A stretch of 64,000 nucleotides of DNA from Ptiloglossa arizonensis (GCF_051014685.1 NW_027479298.1:62001-126000); one strand, 5' to 3'. Numbered from the stretch's first letter, positions 1 to 10,631 are shown. Program-made: numbers and translations. Notes: generated by a model not told the origin, from the sequence alone.

Positions 1-188
1 TATTCGGGAGAGTTTCTACTTTCAGATGCAATAGGAATTTTTGGGTTAGGTCAATCCGTTCGCGAGATATGGGACTTTGAAGCCAAGAAATGGTTGAGAA
101 GGCAAAATATTTTTCGCAATTCTGCTGCTCCAAACGCTTAACCAGAATGGCCTAGGGAAAAAATACAAATACCGTTGTAATCGGGCGA
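1..188 (+). repeat. Partial monomer tail and one A-type monomer at the left edge
   Basis: Bases 1-11 are the end of a monomer with the rare TATTCGGGAGA junction. Bases 12-188 are an A-type unit (GGACTTTGAAGCC) with the variants GGCAAAATAT and ACAAATACC. The left edge is arbitrary, and the array must continue outside the window. Confidence 0.9.
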
Positions 189-200
189 GTTTCTACTTTC

Positions 201-262
201 AGATGCAATAGGAATTTTTGGGTTAGGTCAATCCGTTCGCGAGATATGGGAGTTTGAAGCTA
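201..262 (+). repeat. Subunit I of the monomer (62 bp; about 59-bp ancestral repeat)
   Basis: This runs from monomer position 13 to 74. It opens AGATGCAATAGGAATTTTT, continues to CCGTT at 46-49, then GGGAGTTT and GAAGC. The same order of landmarks (AGA-TG, TAGG, an A/T homopolymer, CCGTT, GGG..AGTTT) is found in subunit III. I infer that the 177-bp unit arose by triplication of a unit of about 59 bp followed by divergence. The alignment was made by eye, so boundaries are approximate to a few bases. Confidence 0.5.
235..251 (+). promoter_or_regulatory. CENP-B-box-like site 1 (one example; recurs in every monomer)
   Basis: GTTCGCGAGATATGGGA, monomer positions 47-63. The mammalian CENP-B box is YTTCGTTGGAARCGGGA, and its core is positions 2-5 (TTCG), 10 (A) and 13-16 (CGGG). 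Here TTCG, A10 and GGG (14-16) match; only C13 is T, so 8 of 9 core bases and 11 of 17 overall agree. Variants seen are GCGGGAT (adds a match at position 8), GCAAGAT, GATTTGGG and GATATTGG (loses core G14). Binding by any CENP-B-like protein is inference. A chance match this good somewhere in a 177-bp unit, both strands, is roughly 4%. Confidence 0.35.
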
Positions 263-320
263 AGAAATGGTTGAGAAGACAACAAATTTTTCGCAATTCT
301 GCTGCTCCAAACGCTTAACC
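263..320 (+). repeat. Subunit II of the monomer (58 bp)
   Basis: Monomer positions 75-132. It opens AGAAATGGTTGAGAAGGC, then the A/T tract, then CAATTCTGCTGCT, and ends AACC just before the next AGAATGG. Its opening aligns with subunit III (AGAAATGG..GGCAAAAAAT against AGAATGG..GGGAAAAAAT). Its second half is the most diverged of the three and lacks the CCGTT...GGG..AGTTT landmarks. Homology with I and III is therefore weaker here. Confidence 0.4.
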
Positions 321-377
321 AGAATGGCCTAGGGAAAAAATACACATACCGTTGTAATCGGGCGAGTTTCTACTTTC
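321..377 (+). repeat. Subunit III of the monomer (57 bp)
   Basis: Monomer positions 133-177 plus 1-12 of the next unit. It opens AGAATGGCCTAGGGAAAAAAT, continues ACACATACCGTTGTAATC, then GGGCGAGTTTCTAC and ends TTTC before the next AGATG. Against subunit I it shares AGA-TG, TAGG, an A/T run, CCGTT, and GGG(CG)AGTTT in the same order. Start-to-start spacings of I, II and III are 62, 58 and 57, summing to 177. Confidence 0.5.
347..363 (+). promoter_or_regulatory. CENP-B-box-like site 2 (one example; recurs in every monomer)
   Basis: TACCGTTGTAATCGGGC, monomer positions 159-175. It matches 12 of 17 positions of YTTCGTTGGAARCGGGA, including CGTTG, AA at 10-11 and CGGG at 13-16. Core agreement is 7 of 9 because TT at 2-3 is AC. 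Variants include ACCTTTG, ACCGCTG, GTTATAATC, GTATTCGGGA and AATCTGG. It lies at the equivalent place in subunit III to site 1 in subunit I, so the two may share ancestry. Function is unproven. Confidence 0.35.
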
Positions 378-457
378 AGATGCAATAGGAATTTTTGGGT
401 TAGGTCAATCCGTTCGCGAGATATGGGAGTTTGAAGCCTAGAAATGGTAGAGAAGGC

Positions 458-468
458 AAAAAATTTTT
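458..468 (+). other. A6T5 tract (example), monomer positions 93-103
   Basis: AAAAAATTTTT is present in most A-, B-, D- and F-type monomers and is broken to CAACAAATTTTT in C- and G-type units. Two further runs, T5 at 27-31 and A6 at 147-152, give three A/T tracts per monomer, with centres about 69, 52 and 56 bp apart. A-tracts of this sort bend DNA and are common in satellites; the effect here is inferred. Confidence 0.6.
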
Positions 469-2489
469 CACAATTCTGCTGCTCCAAACGCTTAACCAGA
501 ATGGCCTAGGGAAAAAATACACATACCGTTGTAATCGGGCGAGTTTCTACTTTCAGATGCAACAGGAATTTTTGGGTTAGGTCAATCCGTTCGCGAGATA
601 TGGGAATTTGAAGCTAAGAAATGGTTGAGAAGACAACAAATTTTTCGCAATTCTGCTGCTCCAAACGCTTAACCAGAATGGCCTAGGGAAAAAATACACA
701 TACCGTTGTATTCGGGAGTGTTTCTACTTTCAGATGCAATAGGAATTTTTGGGTTAGGTCAATCCGTTCGCGAGATATGGGAGTTTGAAGCCAAGAAATG
801 GTAGAGAAGACAAAAAATTTTTCACAATTCTGCTGCTCCAAACGCTTAACCAGAATGGCCTAGGGAAAAAATACACATACCGTTGTAATCGGGCGAGTTT
901 CTACTTTTAGATGCTATAGGAATATTTGGGTTAGGTCAATCCGTTCGCGAGATATGGGACTTTGAAGCCAAGAAATGGTTGAGAAGGCAAAAAATTTTTC
1001 GCAATTCTGCTGCTCCGAACGCTTAACCAGAATGGCCTAGGGAAAAAATACACATACCGTTGTAATCGGGCGAGTTTCTACTTTCAGATGCAATAGGAAT
1101 TTTTGGGTTAGGTCAATCCGTTCGCGAGATATGGGACTTTGAATCCAAGAAATGGTTGAGAAGGCAAAAAATTTTTCGCAATTCTGCTGCTCCAAACGCT
1201 TAACCAGAATGGCCTAGGGAAAAAATACACATACCGTTGTAATCGGGCGTGTTTCTACTTTCAGATGCAATAGGAATTTTTGGGTTAGGTCAATCCGTTC
1301 GCGAGATATGGGACATTGAATCCAAGAAATGGTTGAGAAGGCAAAAAATTTTTCGCAATTCTGCTGCTCCAAACGCTTAACCAGAATGGCCTAGGGAAAA
1401 AATACACATACCGTTGTAATCGGGCGAGTTTCTACTTTCAGATGCAACAGGAATTTTTGGGTTACGTCAATCCGTTCGCGAGATATGGGAGTTTGAAGAC
1501 AAGAAATGGTTGAGAAAGCAAAAAATTTTTCGCAATTCTGCTGCTCCAAACGCTTAACCAGAATGGCCTAGGGAAAAAATACACATACCTTTGTAATCGG
1601 GCGAGTTTCTACTTTCAGATGCAACAGGAATTTTTGGGTTAGGTCAATCCGTTCGCGAGATATGGGAGTTTGAAGCTAAGAAATGGTTGAGAAGACAACA
1701 AATTTTTCGCAATTCTGCTGCTCCAAACGCATAACCAGAATGGCCTAGGGAAAAAATACACATACCGTTGTAATCGGGCGAGTTTCTACTTTCAGATGCA
1801 ATAGGAATTTTTGGGTTAGGTCAATCCGTTCGCGAGATATGGGAGTTTGAAGCTAAGAAATGTTTGAGAAGACAACAAATTTTTCGCACTTCTGCTGCTC
1901 CAAACGCTTAACCAGAATGGCCTAGGGATAAAATACACATACCGTTATAATCGGGCGAGTTTCTACTTTCAGATGCAATAGGAATTTTTGGGTTACGTCA
2001 ATCCGTTCGCGAGATATGGGAGTTTGAAGACAAGAAATGGTTGAGAAAGCAAAAAATTTTTCGCAATTCTGCTGCTCCAAACGCTTAACCAGAATGGCCT
2101 AGGGAAAAAATACACATACCTTTGTAATCGGGCGAGTTTCTACTTTCAGATGCAACAGGAATTTTTGGGTTAGGTCAATCCGTTCGCGAGATATGGGAGT
2201 TTGAAGCTAAGAAATGGTTGAGAAGACAACAAATTTTTCGCAATTCTGCTGCTCCAAACGCATAACCAGAATGGCCTAGGGAAAAAATACACATACCGTT
2301 GTAATCGGGCGAGTTTCTACTTTCAGATGCAATAGGAATTTTTGGGTTAGGGCAATCCGTTCGCGAGATATGGGAGTTTGAAGCCAAGAAATGGTAGAGA
2401 AGGCAAAAAATTTTTCGCAATTCTGCTGCTCCAAACGCTTAACCAGAATGGCCTAGGGAAAAAATACAAATACCGTTGTAATCGGGCGA

Positions 2490-4259
2490 GTTTCTACTTT
2501 CAGATGCAATAGGAATTTTTGGGTTAGGTCAATCCGTTCGCGAGATATGGGAGTTTGAAGCTAAGAAATGGTTGAGAAGACAACAAATTTTTCGCAATTC
2601 TGCTGCTCCAAACGCTTAACCAGAATGGCCTAGGGAAAAAATACACATACCGTTGTAATCGGGCGAGTTTCTACTTTCAGATGCAATAGGAATTTTTGGG
2701 TTAGGTCAATCCGTTCGCGAGATATGGGAGTTTGAAGCCTAGAAATGGTAGAGAAGGCAAAAAATTTTTCACAATTCTGCTGCTCCAAACGCTTAACCAG
2801 AATGGCCTAGGGAAAAAATACACATACCGTTGTAATCGGGCGAGTTTCTACTTTCAGATGCAACAGGAATTTTTGGGTTAGGTCAATCCGTTCGCGAGAT
2901 ATGGGAATTTGAAGCTAAGAAATGGTTGAGAAGACAACAAATTTTTCGCAATTCTGCTGCTCCAAACGCTTAACCAGAATGGCCTAGGGAAAAAATACAC
3001 ATACCGTTGTATTCGGGAGTGTTTCTACTTTCAGATGCAATAGGAATTTTTGGGTTAGGTCAATCCGTTCGCGAGATATGGGAGTTTGAAGCCAAGAAAT
3101 GGTAGAGAAGACAAAAAATTTTTCACAATTCTGCTGCTCCAAACGCTTAACCAGAATGGCCTAGGGAAAAAATACACATACCGTTGTAATCGGGCGAGTT
3201 TCTACCTTTAGATGCTATAGGAATATTTGGGTTAGGTCAATCCGTTCGCGAGATATGGGACTTTGAAGCCAAGAAATGGTTGAGAAGGCAAAAAATTTTT
3301 CGCAATTCTGCTGCTCCGAACGCTTAACCAGAATGGCCTAGGGAAAAAATACACATACCGTTGTAATCGGGCGAGTTTCTACTTTCAGATGCAATAGGAA
3401 TTTTTGGGTTAGGTCAATCCGTTCGCGAGATATGGGACTTTGAATCCAAGAAATGGTTGAGAAGGCAAAAAATTTTTCGCAATTCTGCTGCTCCAAACGC
3501 TTAACCAGAATGGCCTAGGGAAAAAATACACATACCGTTGTAATCGGGCGTGTTTCTACTTTCAGATGCAATAGGAATTTTTGGGTTAGGTCAATCCGTT
3601 CGCGAGATATGGGTCATTGAATCCAAGAAATGGTTGAGAAGGCAAAAAATTTTTCGCAATTCTGCTGCTCCAAACGCTTAACCAGAATGGCCTAGGGAAA
3701 AAATACACATACCGTTGTAATCGGGCGAGTTTCTACTTTCAGATGCAACAGGAATTTTTGGGTTACGTCAATCCGTTCGCGAGATATGGGAGTTTGAAGA
3801 CAAGAAATGGTTGAGAAAGCAAAAAATTTTTCGCAATTCTGCTGCTCCAAACGCTTAACCAGAATGGCCTAGGGAAAAAATACACATACCTTTGTAATCG
3901 GGCGAGTTTCTACTTTCAGATGCAACAGGAATTTTTGGGTTAGGTCAATCCGTTCGCGAGATATGGGAGTTTGAAGCTAAGAAATGGTTGAGAAGACAAC
4001 AAATTTTTCGCAATTCTGCTGCTCCAAACGCATAACCAGAATGGCCTAGGGAAAAAATACACATACCGTTGTAATCGGGCGAGTTTCTACTTTCAGATGC
4101 AATAGGAATTTTTGGGTTAGGTCAATCCGTTCGCGAGATATGGGAGTTTGAAGCTAAGAAATGTTTGAGAAGACAACAAATTTTTCGCAATTCTGCTGCT
4201 CCAAACGCTTAACCAGAATGGCCTAGGGAAAAAATACACATACCGTTGTAATCGGGCGA
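2490..4259 (+). repeat. 13-mer HOR, copy 2 (first 10 of 13 monomers)
   Basis: This repeats 189-1958 at exactly +2301 = 13 x 177. For example TTCGGGAGTG is at 711 and 3012, and GCGTGTTTC precedes GAATCC in both. Differences include CTACCTTTAG for CTACTTTTAG, GGGTCATTG for GGGACATTG, and restored CAATTC and GGGAAAAAAT in the tenth unit. The order then breaks at 4260, where an E-type unit follows instead of D. Confidence 0.85.
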
Positions 4260-4967
4260 GTTTCTACTTTCAGATGCTATAGGAATATTTGGGTTAGGTC
4301 AATCCGTTCGCGAGATATGGGACTTTGAAGCCAAGAAATGGTTGAGAAGGCAAAAAATTTTTCGCAATTCTGCTGCTCCAAACGCTTAACCAGAATGGCC
4401 TAGGGAAAAAATACAAATACCGTTGTAATCGGGCGAGTTTCTACTTTCAGATGCAATAGGAATTTTTGGGTTAGGTCAATCCGTTCGCGAGATATGGGAG
4501 TTTGAAGCTAAGAAATGGTTGAGAAGACAACAAATTTTTCGCAATTCTGCTGCTCCAAACGCTTAACCAGAATGGCCTAGGGAAAAAATTCACATACCGT
4601 TGTAATCGGGCGAGTTTCTACTTTCAGATGCAATAGGAATTTTTGGGTTAGGTCAATCCGTTCGCGAGATATGGGAGTTTGAAGCCTAGAAATGGTAGAG
4701 AAGGCAAAAAATTTTTCACAATTCTGCTGCTCCAAACGCTTAACCAGAATGGCCTAGGGAAAAAATACACATACCGTTGTATTCGGGAGAGTTTCTACTT
4801 TCAGATGCAATAGGAATTTTTGGGTTAGGTCAATCCGTTCGCGAGATATGGGAGTTTGAAGCCAAAAAATGGTAGAGAAGACAAAAAATTTTTCACAATT
4901 CTGCTGCTCCAAACGCTTAACCAGAATGGCCTAGGGAAAAAATACACATACCGTTGTAATCGGGCGA
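4260..4967 (+). repeat. Truncated echo of the 13-mer start (4 monomers)
   Basis: The order is an E-type unit with ACAAATACC, a C-like unit, a GCCTAG/B unit, then the TATTCGGGAGAG unit. It resembles monomers 1-3 and 5 of the 13-mer, skipping its fourth monomer. The ACAAATACC landmark lies 1947 bp (11 x 177) after the one at 2461, so the 13-mer phase has shortened to 11. This is consistent with unequal exchange. Confidence 0.7.
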
Positions 4968-6206
4968 GTTTCTACTTTTAGATGCTATAGGAATATTTGG
5001 GTTAGGTCAATCCGTTCGCGAGATATGGGACTTTGAAGCCAAGAAATGGTTGAGAAGGCAATAAATTTTTCGCAATTCTGCTGCTCCAAACGCTTAACCA
5101 GAATGGCCTAGGGAAAAAATACGCATACCGTTGTAATCGGGCGAGTTTCTACTTTCAGATGCAACAGGAATTTTTGGGTTACGTCAATCCGTTCGCGAGA
5201 TATGGGGGTTTGAAGACAAGAAATGTTTGAGAAGGCAAAAAATTTTTCGCAATTCTGCTGCTACAAACGCATAACCAGAATGGCCTAGGGAAAAAATACA
5301 CATACCGCTGTAATCGGGCGAGTTTCTACTTTCAGATGCAATAGGAATTTTTCGGTTAGGTCAATCCGTTCGCGAGATGTGGGAGTTTGAAGCTAAGAAA
5401 TGGTTGAGAAGACAACAAATTTTTCGCACTTCTGCTGCTCCAAACGCTTAACCAGAATGGCCTAGGGAAAAAATACACATACCGTTATAATCGGGCGAGT
5501 TTCTACTTTCAGATGCAATAGGAATTTTTGGGTTAGGTCAATCCGTTCGCGAGATATGGGACTTTGAAGCCAAGAAATGGTTGAGAAGGCAAAAATTTTT
5601 TCGCAATTCTGCTGCTCCAAACGCTTAACCAGAATGGCCTAGGGAAAAAATACACATACCGTTGTAATCGGGCGAGTTTCTACTTTCAGATGCAACAGGA
5701 ATTTTTGGGTTACGTCAATCCGTTCGCGAGATATGGGAGTTTGAAGACAAGAAATGGTTGAGAAGGCAAAAAATTTTTCGCAATTCTGCTGCTCCAAACG
5801 CTTAACCAGAATGGCCTAGGGAAAAAATACACATACCTTTGTAATCGGGCGAGTTTCTACTTTCAGATGCAATAGGAATTTTTGGGTTAGGGCAATCCGT
5901 TCGCAAGATATGGGAGTTTGAAGCCAAGAAATGGTAGAGAAGGCAAAAAATTTTTCACAATTCTGCTGCTCCAAACGCTTAACCAGAATGGCCTAGGGAA
6001 AAAATACACATACCGTTGTAATCGGGCGTGTTTCTACTTTCAGATGCAATAGGAATTTTTGGGTTAGGTCAATCCGTTCGCGAGATATGGGACATTGAAT
6101 CCAAGAAATGGTTGAGAAGGCAAAAAATTTTTCGCAATTCTGCTGCTCCAAACGCATAACCAGAATGGCCTAGGGAAAAAATACACATACCGTTGTAATC
6201 GGGCGA
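4968..6206 (+). repeat. 15-mer-spaced duplication, copy 1 (7 monomers)
   Basis: Landmarks in order: GGCAATAAATTTTT, TACGCATACC (5120), TGTTTGAG in a D unit, ACCGCTG, TTTTTCGGTTAGG, CACTTC with GTTATAATC, an A unit, a D unit with ACCTTTG, GGGCAATCCGTTCGCAAG and the ACATTGAATCC unit. All recur at +2655 = 15 x 177. Confidence 0.8.
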
Positions 6207-7091
6207 GTTTCTACTTTCAGATGCAATAGGAATTTTTGGGTTAGGGCAATCCGTTCGCGAGATATGGGAGTTTGAAGCCAAGAAATGGTAGAGAAGGCAA
6301 AAAATTTTTCACAATTCTGCTGCTCCAAACGCTTAACCAGAATGGCCTAGGGAAAAAATACACATACCGTTGTAATCGGGCGAGTTTCTACTTTCAGATG
6401 CAATAGGAATTTTTGGGTTAGGTCAATCCGTTCGCGAGATATGGGAGTTTGAAGCCAAGAAATGGTAGAGAAGACAAAAAATTTTTCACAATTCTGCTGC
6501 TCCAAACGCTTAACCAGAATGGCCTAGGGAAAAAATACACATACCGTTATAATCGGGCGAGTTTCTACTTTCAGATGCTATAGGAATATTTGGGTTAGGT
6601 CAATCCGTTCGCGAGATATGGGACTTTGAAGCCAAGAAATGGTTGAGAAGGCAAAAAATTTTTCGCAATTCTGCTGCTCCAAACGCTTAACCAGAATGGC
6701 CTAGGGAAAAAATACAAATACCGTTGTAATCGGGCGAGTTTCTACTTTCAGATGCAATAGGAATTTTTGGGTTAGGTCAATCCGTTCGCGAGATATGGGA
6801 GTTTGAAGCTAAGAAATGGTTGAGAAGACAACAAATTTTTCGCAATTCTGCTGCTCCAAACGCTTAACCAGAATGGCCTAGGGAAAAAATACACATACCG
6901 TTGTAATCGGGCGTGTTTCTACTTTCAGATGCAATAGGAATTTTTGGGTTAGGTCAATCCGTTCGCGAGATATGGGAGTTTGAAGCCTAGAAATGGTAGA
7001 GAAGGCAAAAAATTTTTCACAATTCTGCTGCTCCAAACGCTTAACCAGAATGGCCTAGGGAAAAAATACACATACCGTTGTAATCGGGCGA
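6207..7091 (+). repeat. Mosaic monomers between duplicated blocks
   Basis: Five monomers: B-like with GGGCAATCC, B with GACAAAAAAT, an E-type unit with GTTATAATC upstream, a C-like unit, and a GCCTAG/B unit with GCGTGTTTC. Their order is close to that at 4260-4967. Nothing other than satellite is present. Confidence 0.7.
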
Positions 7092-8507
7092 GTTTCTACT
7101 TTCAGATGCAACAGGAATTTTTGGGTTATGTCAATCCGTTCGCGAGATATGGGAGTTTGAAGCTAAGAAATGGTTGAGAAGACAACAAATTTTTCGCAAT
7201 TCTGCTGCTCCAAACGCATAACCAGAATGGCCTAGGGAAAAAATACACATACCGTTGTAATCGGGCGAGTTTCTACTTTCAGATGCAATAGGAATTTTTG
7301 GGTTAGGGCAATCCGTTCGCGAGATATGGGAGTTTGAAGCCAAGAAATGGTAGAGAAGGCAAAAAATTTTTCACAATTCTGCTGCTCCAAACGCTTAACC
7401 AGAATGGCCTAGGGAAAAAATACACATACCGTTGTAATCGGGCGAGTTTCTACTTTCAGATGCAATAGGAATTTTTGGGTTAGGTCAATCCGTTCGCGAG
7501 ATATGGGAGTTTGAAGCCAAGAAATGGTTGAGAAGGCAAAAAATTTTTCGCAATTCTGCTGCTCCGAACGCTTAACCAGAATGGCCTAGGGAAAAAATAC
7601 ACATACCGTTGTAATCGGGCGAGTTTCTACTTTCAGATGGAATAGGAATTTTTGGGTTAGGTCAATCCGTTCGCGAGATATGGGACTTTGAAGCCAAGAA
7701 ATGGTTGAGAAGGCAATAAATTTTTCGCAATTCTGCTGCTCCAAACGCTTAACCAGAATGGCCTAGGGAAAAAATACGCATACCGTTGTAATCGGGCGAG
7801 TTTCTACTTTCAGATGCAACAGGAATTTTTGGGTTACGTCAATCCGTTCGCGAGATATGGGAGTTTGAAGACAAGAAATGTTTGAGAAGGCAAAAAATTT
7901 TTCGCAATTCTGCTGCTCCAAACGCTTAACCAGAATGGCCTAGGGAAAAAATACACATACCGCTGTAATCGGGCGAGTTTCTACTTTCAGATGCAATAGG
8001 AATTTTTCGGTTAGGTCAATCCGTTCGCGAGATATGGGAGTTTGAAGCTAAGAAATGGTTGAGAAGACAACAAATTTTTCGCACTTCTGCTGCTCCAAAC
8101 GCTTAACCAGAATGGCGTAGGGAAAAAATACACATACCGTTATAATCGGGCGAGTTTCTACTTTCAGATGCAATAGGAATTTTTGGGTTAGGTCAATCCG
8201 TTCGCGAGATATGGGACTTTGAAGCCAAGAAATGGTTGAGAAGGCAAAAAATTTTTCGCAATTCTGCTGCTCCAAACGCTTAACCAGAATGGCCTAGGGA
8301 AAAAATACACATACCGTTGTAATCGGGCGAGTTTCTACTTTCAGATGCAACAGGAATTTTTGGGTTACGTCAATCCGTTCGCGAGATATGGGAGTTTGAA
8401 GACAAGAAACGGTTGAGAAGGCAAAAAATTTTTCGCAATTCTGCTGCTCCAAACGCTTAACCAGAATGGCCTAGGGAAAAAATACACATACCTTTGTAAT
8501 CGGGCGA
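7092..8507 (+). repeat. 12-mer-spaced duplication, copy 1 (8 monomers); also holds most of the 15-mer copy 2
   Basis: Order: C with GGTTATGTC and GCATAACC, GGGCAATCC/B, CCGAACGC unit, GATGGAATAGG with GGCAATAAAT, D with TGTTTGAG, ACCGCTG/TTTTTCGG, an A unit, and a D unit with AAACGGTTG. It recurs at +2124 = 12 x 177. From 7623 to 8861 it also matches 4968-6206 at +2655, so two duplications of different length overlap here. Confidence 0.8.
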
Positions 8508-9215
8508 GTTTCTACTTTCAGATGCAATAGGAATTTTTGGGTTAGGGCAATCCGTTCGCAAGATATGGGAGTTTGAAGCCAAGAAATGGTAGAGAAGGCA
8601 AAAAATTTTTCACAATTCTGCTGCTCCAAACGCTTAACCAGAATGGCCTAGGGAAAAAATACACATACCGTTGTAATCGGGCGTGTTTCTACTTTCAGAT
8701 GCAATAGGAATTTTTGGGTTAGGTCAATCCGTTCGCGAGATATGGGACATTGAATCCAAGAAATGGTTGAGAAGGCAAAAAATTTTTCGCAATTCTGCTG
8801 CTCCAAACGCTTAACCAGAATGGCCTAGGGAAAAAATACACATACCGTTGTAATCGGGCGAGTTTCTACTTTCAGATGCAATAGGAATTTTTGGGTTAGG
8901 TCAATCCGTTCGCGAGATATGGGAGTTTGAAGCTAAGAAATGGTTGAGAAGACAACAAATTTTTCGCACTTCTGCTGCTCCAAACGCTTAACCAGAATGG
9001 CCTAGGGATAAAATACACATACCGTTATAATCGGGCGAGTTTCTACTTTCAGATGCAATAGGAATTTTTGGGTTACGTCAATCCGTTCGCGAGATATGGG
9101 AGTTTGAAGACAAGAAATGGTTGAGAAAGCAAAAAATTTTTCGCAATTCTGCTGCTCCAAACGCTTAACCAGAATGGCCTAGGGAAAAAATACACATACC
9201 TTTGTAATCGGGCGA
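8508..9215 (+). repeat. Four monomers linking the 15-mer and 12-mer copies
   Basis: GGGCAATCCGTTCGCAAG/B and ACATTGAATCC units end the 15-mer copy 2 at 8861. A C-like unit with CACTTC and GGGATAAAATAC follows, then a D unit with ACCTTTG. This last pair matches 1782-2135 at +7080 = 40 x 177 (GGGATAAAATAC at 1925 and 9005). Confidence 0.75.
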
Positions 9216-10631
9216 GTTTCTACTTTCAGATGCAACAGGAATTTTTGGGTTAGGTCAATCCGTTCGCGAGATATGGGAGTTTGAAGCTAAGAAATGGTTG
9301 AGAAGACAACAAATTTTTCGCAATTCTGCTGCTCCAAACGCATAACCAGAATGGCCTAGGGAAAAAATACACATACCGTTGTAATCGGGCGAGTTTCTAC
9401 TTTCAGATGCAATAGGAATTTTTGGGTTAGGGCAATCCGTTCGCGAGATATGGGAGTTTGAAGCCAAGAAATGGTAGAGAAGGCAAAAAATTTTTCACAA
9501 TTCTGCTGCTCCAAACGCTTAACCAGAATGGCCTAGGGAAAAAATACACATACCGTTGTAATCGGGCGAGTTTCTACTTTCAGATGCAATAGGAATTTTT
9601 GGGTTAGGTCAATCCGTTCGCGAGATATGGGAGTTTGAAGCCAAGAAATGGTTGAGAAGGCAAAAAATTTTTCGCAATTCTGCTGCTCCGAACGCTTAAC
9701 CAGAATGGCCTAGGGAAAAAATACACATACCGTTGTAATCGGGCGAGTTTCTACTTTCAGATGGAATAGGAATTTTTGGGTTAGGTCAATCCGTTCGCGA
9801 GATATGGGACTTTGAAGCCAAGAAATGGTTGAGAAGGCAATGAATTTTTCGCAATTCTGCTGCTCCAAACGCTTAACCAGAATGGCCTAGGGAAAAAATA
9901 CGCATACCGTTGTAATCGGGCGAGTTTCTACTTTCAGATGCAACAGGAATTTTTGGGTTACGTCAATCCGTTCGCGAGATATGGGAGTTTGAAGACAAGA
10001 AATGTTTGAGAAGGCAAAAAATTTTTCGCAATTCTGCTGCTCCAAACGCTTAACCAGAATGGCCTAGGGAAAAAATACACATACCGCTGTAATCGGGCGA
10101 GTTTCTACTTTCAGATGCAATAGGAATTTTTCGGTTAGGTCAATCCGTTCGCGAGATATGGGAGTTTGAAGCTAAGAAATGGTTGAGAAGACAACAAATT
10201 TTTCGCACTTCTGCTGCTCCAAACGCTTAACCAGAATGGCCTAGGGAAAAAATACACATACCGTTATAATCGGGCGAGTTTCTAATTTCAGATGCAATAG
10301 GAATTTTTGGGTTAGGTCAATCCGTTCGCGAGATATGGGACTTTGAAGCCAAGAAATGGTTGTGAAGGCAAAAAATTTTTCGCAATTCTGCTGCTCCAAA
10401 CGCTTAACCAGAATGGCCTAGGGAAAAAATACACATACCGTTGTAATCGGGCGAGTTTCTACTTTCAGATGCAACAGGAATTTTTGGGTTACGTCAATCC
10501 GTTCGCGAGATATGGGAGTTTGAAGACAAGAAATGGTTGAGAAGGCAAAAAATTTTTCGCAATTCTGCTGCTCCAAACGCTTAACCAGAATGGCCTAGGG
10601 AAAAAATACACATACCTTTGTAATCGGGCGA
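9216..10631 (+). repeat. 12-mer-spaced duplication, copy 2
   Basis: This matches 7092-8507 at +2124 with few differences: GGTTAGGTC for GGTTATGTC, GGCAATGAAT for GGCAATAAAT, GGCCTAGGG for GGCGTAGGG, CTAATTTCAG, and TGGTTGTGAAGGC in the A unit. The TACGCATACC landmark (9899) and TTTTTCGG (about 10128) keep exact spacing. Confidence 0.8.

Larger units (their letters stand above)
189..365 (+). repeat. Representative 177-bp monomer (phase reference)
   Basis: This complete monomer fixes the numbering used in all entries (base 189 = monomer position 1). It is type t/GAG/GCTAAG/GACAAC: T at position 21, GGAG at 61-64, GAAGCTAAG near 68-76 and GACAAC at 90-95, which breaks the A6T5 tract. Restriction-type palindromes are TCGCGA (237-242), CCTAGG (328-333) and GGCC (326-329), so NruI, AvrII and HaeIII digestion would be expected to give a 177-bp ladder. 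The consensus has 74 G+C of 177. Because 177 = 3 x 59, reading frames stay in register from monomer to monomer. Confidence 0.95.
189..2489 (+). repeat. 13-mer HOR, copy 1 (2301 bp)
   Basis: Thirteen monomers with a fixed order of variants: C-like, GCCTAG/B, C with GGGAATTTG, TATTCGGGAGTG, TTTAGATGCTATAGG (E, CCGAACGC), GAATCC, ACATTGAATCC with GCGTGTTTC, D with ACCTTTG, C with GCATAACC, a TGTTTGAG unit with CACTTC and GGGATAAAATAC, a second D, a second GCATAACC unit, and a GGGCAATCC unit. The first ten recur at +2301 with only scattered substitutions and no indel. Confidence 0.85.

Noticed and set aside
219..226. Telomere-like GGGTTAGG in every monomer (monomer positions about 32-39)
   Set aside because: Only a single 8-base match per 177 bp, never tandem, and often mutated (GGTTACG, GGTTATG, GGTTAGGG). 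Most likely coincidental.
1945..1960. TATAAT in the CCGTTATAATCGG variant, like a bacterial -10 element
   Set aside because: It is a point variant of CCGTTGTAATCGG in scattered monomers, with no -35 element or gene nearby. The sequence is eukaryotic satellite.
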